DNA from: Zancudomyces culisetae
Lineage: Eukaryota > Kickxellomycota > Harpellomycetes > Harpellales > Legeriomycetaceae
Assembly (NCBI GenBank): GCA_001969505.1
Contig: LSSK01000152.1
Coordinates: 4,020 to 22,910 of the forward strand
Length of the DNA stretch: 18,891 bases
Reading direction: 5' to 3'
The notes under the pieces are model-generated. The model had not been told where the DNA came from, made no database searches, and worked only from the letters and a program-made list of their open reading frames with translations. Every line of letters starts with the position of its first letter. Within the stretch, counting starts at the first letter, position 1. A program made the translations under genes and the position numbers. Shown in pieces: positions 16,707 to 18,891 of the stretch.

Positions 16707-18293
16707 ATGGAAAATAAATATAATGATAAGGAATCGCAAACCACATCTTCAAATGCTGTAATGACGGACATGAAAGGGTATCAGGAAACACGCCCATCGG
16801 ATTTCGAAGTGGGGGTACCAGAGAGGCTATCACCTGCTGCTTGGCTTGTGGTTGTAACAGAATTTTGCGAGCGATTTACTTTTTACGGAGCTACGCTGAT
16901 GTTTGCAGTGTACCTATCTGATTACCTGAACTTATCAAGACCAAGTGCTGTTGCTATCAACAGAGGATTTCAATTTTTTTGCTATATTTCACCTGTCCTT
17001 GGGGCTTTTATAGCCGATCAATGGCTAGGAAAATTTAAAACTATTTTAATATTTGGATTTTTGTACTGTATTGGAACAATATTGCTTTCTTTTTCCTCGA
17101 TAGAATCAATTAAGGACACATTTGGTTTGGCTGGATTTTTACTTGCAACATATTTATTTATTGGTTTTGGAACAGGCGGGATAAAAGCAAACGTTTCATC
17201 GTTTGCGGCAGAGCAGATATACGTAGGGTTTAAAAAAACGGATACACCTGGGGTATACATTGATTCCAGAGCAACCACAGAGCGACTTTTCAGATATTTC
17301 TACTGGGCGATAAATATCGGTGCGTTTTTTGGAATGTTAATTTGTCCATATATAAAGGAAAAGGCTGGGTATACGTATGCATACGCCTTACCAGCAGTTC
17401 TAATGGCAGTGTGCATCACTATTTTTTTTTCTGGATATAAGTTATATTTTTATAAAAAGGTATCAGGTTCGGTAATGGGCAAAGTAATAAGATGTGTCAA
17501 GTATGCAAAAAGATGTAAAAAGGAGGACAGAAATAAAAACTGTGAACACTGGTTAGACTATGCTAAGGGGGCAGAGGTGAGTGAATGGGATGATGCATTT
17601 GTGGATGGATTGAAAAGATCTATCCGTGCATGCAAAGTGTTTTGTTTTTATCCAATCTATTGGGCTTTGTATGGAAATATGTCAGACAACTTTATATTTC
17701 AGGGTAAAACAATGAAGCTTCCGAGCTGGCTTCAGTCGGAGCAACTAAACCTCTTCAACTCATTGGCACTTATTATATTTATTCCAATATTCGATTCTTT
17801 GTTATTTCCATTTCTTAAAAAGAAAAAAATCAACCTTGGTCCAATATTAAGGATCTTTATAGGTTTTATAATTGTGGTAGTGGCGTTTGTGTATGTAACG
17901 ATACTACAGAGAGCCATATACAATACGGGTCCATATTACGATTTCACAGGCCCAAATGTACCAAAAAATGCATCTAACAACATTAGTGTTTGGTGGCAGC
18001 TTCCTGCATATGTAGCAATAGGTATCTCTGAAATCTTTTCGTCAGTTACCGGGTTAGAATACGCATTTTCTCAGGCACCCTCAGAGCTCAAATCCTTTCT
18101 TACTTCCCTATTTTTGCTTACAAACTGTTTTGGTTCTCTTATAGGAATGGTTCTAGCTATTTGGTCAGGGAATCCGACTATTTTATATAGCTTTGCAGGA
18201 CAAACAGTTTTCTTGGGAGTTTTTGCTGTTGTCTTTTATATTTTGTTTAGACACTATGATAAGGAAGTGCTAGAAATGGATACGTTTCATTAG
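16707..18293 (+). CDS. POT/PTR2-family proton-coupled oligopeptide transporter
   Basis: A 528-residue intronless membrane protein. The family (POT/PTR, major facilitator superfamily) imports di- and tripeptides with protons across the plasma membrane. Diagnostic sequences are the ExxER proton-coupling motif in EFCERFTFYG (52-61), GFGTGGIKANVSSFAAEQ (153-170), FYWAINIG (198-205) and SEIFSSVTGLEYAFSQAP (441-458, with Glu442 at the conserved glutamate before SVTG). About twelve hydrophobic segments can be seen between residues 45 and 515, with a basic cytoplasmic loop at about 255-300. The N-terminal 40 residues are hydrophilic. It is somewhat shorter than yeast Ptr2 (about 600 residues), mainly at the termini and loop, so it still looks complete. 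The ATG at 16707 follows an A-rich leader. A LINE fragment begins within about 60 bp after the stop. Confidence 0.95.
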   Translation: MENKYNDKESQTTSSNAVMTDMKGYQETRPSDFEVGVPERLSPAAWLVVVTEFCERFTFYGATLMFAVYLSDYLNLSRPSAVAINRGFQFFCYISPVLGAFIADQWLGKFKTILIFGFLYCIGTILLSFSSIESIKDTFGLAGFLLATYLFIGFGTGGIKANVSSFAAEQIYVGFKKTDTPGVYIDSRATTERLFRYFYWAINIGAFFGMLICPYIKEKAGYTYAYALPAVLMAVCITIFFSGYKLYFYKKVSGSVMGKVIRCVKYAKRCKKEDRNKNCEHWLDYAKGAEVSEWDDAFVDGLKRSIRACKVFCFYPIYWALYGNMSDNFIFQGKTMKLPSWLQSEQLNLFNSLALIIFIPIFDSLLFPFLKKKKINLGPILRIFIGFIIVVVAFVYVTILQRAIYNTGPYYDFTGPNVPKNASNNISVWWQLPAYVAIGISEIFSSVTGLEYAFSQAPSELKSFLTSLFLLTNCFGSLIGMVLAIWSGNPTILYSFAGQTVFLGVFAVVFYILFRHYDKEVLEMDTFH

Positions 18294-18310
18294 TTTTAAT
18301 AATAATAAAA

Positions 18311-18891
18311 AAAGCTCATATCACTCGATGAATACAAATACATCTAAAGTATGCGTATTTTTGGTCAAGCTAATTGTGTTTATATAAATGGTAAATTGCT
18401 AACAGTAATTAAAGAATTATACGCTAACGCTAAAATAAAAGTAAGGGTAGGAAATACATTATCGGAGGCGATGGACTTCGAAAGAGGTGTCCGCCAAGGA
18501 TGCCCAGCCTCACCAATGCTGTTTGATATTTTTATTAATGATATATTTGAAGGAATGGAGGGAATAGAAGTACCAGGAATTCAAAAAAAAATTCCGGGAC
18601 TACTATTTGCAGACGATACAGTTTTATTGTCAGACACTCCAGAACAGATGCAAGAAGCACTTAACACAATGCAGCAATGGTGTCAGAAGTGGGACATGAA
18701 GGTGAATGCTAGCAAGAGTGCGATTATGACAGTTGAAGCAGTGAATAGAACAAGTGACGAAAACAACAATAATATTGAAATTACGATTCCAGAATACTTT
18801 TTGGGAAGTGCAAAAGTACCAGAAGTAGATGAATATAAATACTTGGGTGTTATATTCAATAAATATTGGAATAACAAGCTACACATACAGG
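18311..18891 (+). mobile_element. Non-LTR (LINE) retrotransposon, 5'-truncated, continues past the window
   Basis: A reverse transcriptase gene fragment begins only 50-60 bp after the transporter stop codon, with no endonuclease or upstream RT motifs, as expected for a 5'-truncated LINE insertion. Just upstream of the open frame, another frame (18311-18349) reads K-A, a degraded piece with a TGA, then IQIHLK, which could be a decayed motif-A region joined by a frameshift. The left junction cannot be fixed precisely. The 3' end, poly(A) and target-site duplication lie outside the window. Confidence 0.8.
18351..18891 (+). CDS. LINE reverse transcriptase fragment (partial, no stop in window)
   Basis: An open frame of 180 codons from the ATG at 18351 to the edge; an in-frame TAA at 18345-18347 bounds it upstream. 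Palm motifs are in order: RGVRQGCPASPMLFDIFIND (45-64, motif B region), LLFADDTVLLSD (84-95, catalytic FADD aspartates 88 and 89), WCQKWDMKVNASKSAIM (110-126, motif D), EYKYLGVIF (161-169, motif E/thumb start). RQGCPxSPxLF with FADD is typical of non-LTR retrotransposons rather than LTR elements or telomerase. Motif A with the first catalytic aspartate is missing, so this copy should be inactive as it stands. Confidence 0.9.
   Translation, partial: MRIFGQANCVYINGKLLTVIKELYANAKIKVRVGNTLSEAMDFERGVRQGCPASPMLFDIFINDIFEGMEGIEVPGIQKKIPGLLFADDTVLLSDTPEQMQEALNTMQQWCQKWDMKVNASKSAIMTVEAVNRTSDENNNNIEITIPEYFLGSAKVPEVDEYKYLGVIFNKYWNNKLHIQ

Noticed and set aside
18326-18347. DEYKYI peptide followed by a stop, similar to the later RT motif DEYKYLG
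   Set aside because: A match of six residues could be chance. It might be a remnant of a second LINE copy, but nothing before it supports this.
1-18891. tRNA, rRNA, CRISPR arrays, bacterial operon or defence system
   Set aside because: No convincing tRNA B-box with cloverleaf, no rRNA core sequence, no spaced direct repeats with unique spacers, and the gene content is plainly eukaryotic.

Overview
The window looks like an AT-rich fungal nuclear genome. It holds eukaryotic genes on both strands (COPII coat subunit SEC24, an acyl-CoA oxidase interrupted by at least one GT-AG intron, a POT/PTR oligopeptide transporter), secreted cell-surface type proteins (a CAP/PRY-like protein and a tiny CBM19-like protein), and a non-LTR (LINE) retrotransposon fragment. 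The mixture of a CAP-domain protein, a stand-alone CBM19-like peptide, few short introns and LINE debris would suit an early-diverging fungus such as a Kickxellomycotina/Harpellales member. That placement is inference from remembered family distributions, not something the sequence proves.

Layout. 1-245 (-): first exon of a PHD-finger protein, cut by the window edge. 246-2084: gene-free AT-rich spacer between divergent genes. 2085-5354 (+): intronless SEC24. 5665-6156 (-): small lysine-tailed protein of unknown function, convergent with SEC24. 6157-8072: spacer between divergent genes. 8374-10554 (+): acyl-CoA oxidase with an intron at 8464-8592 and possibly a further upstream exon at 8073-8119. 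10555-11370: repeat-rich spacer (G-rich tract, 13-mer and 8-mer tandem repeats, 25 copies of CCAAAA). 11371-11589 (-): CBM19-like six-cysteine mini-protein. 11590-12746: spacer with a short degenerate hexamer repeat. 12747-13619 (-): secreted CAP protein with a Q/P-rich repeat. 13620-16706: 3.1 kb in which no gene is recognised. 16707-18293 (+): POT transporter. 18311-18891 (+): 5'-truncated LINE reverse transcriptase running off the right edge.

The genes are individually transcribed and there is no operon-like cluster. Functional themes are secretion (SEC24), peroxisome-type beta-oxidation (ACOX), cell-wall or extracellular proteins (CAP, CBM19-like) and peptide uptake (POT). No defence system, CRISPR array, tRNA or rRNA was found. 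The most noteworthy items are gene-model points (the left-edge PHD exon, the spliced ACOX N-terminus, the CBM19-like mini-gene), a strong codon-choice switch inside SEC24, and recurrent hexanucleotide arrays including one G-quadruplex-type array just upstream of, or inside an intron of, ACOX.
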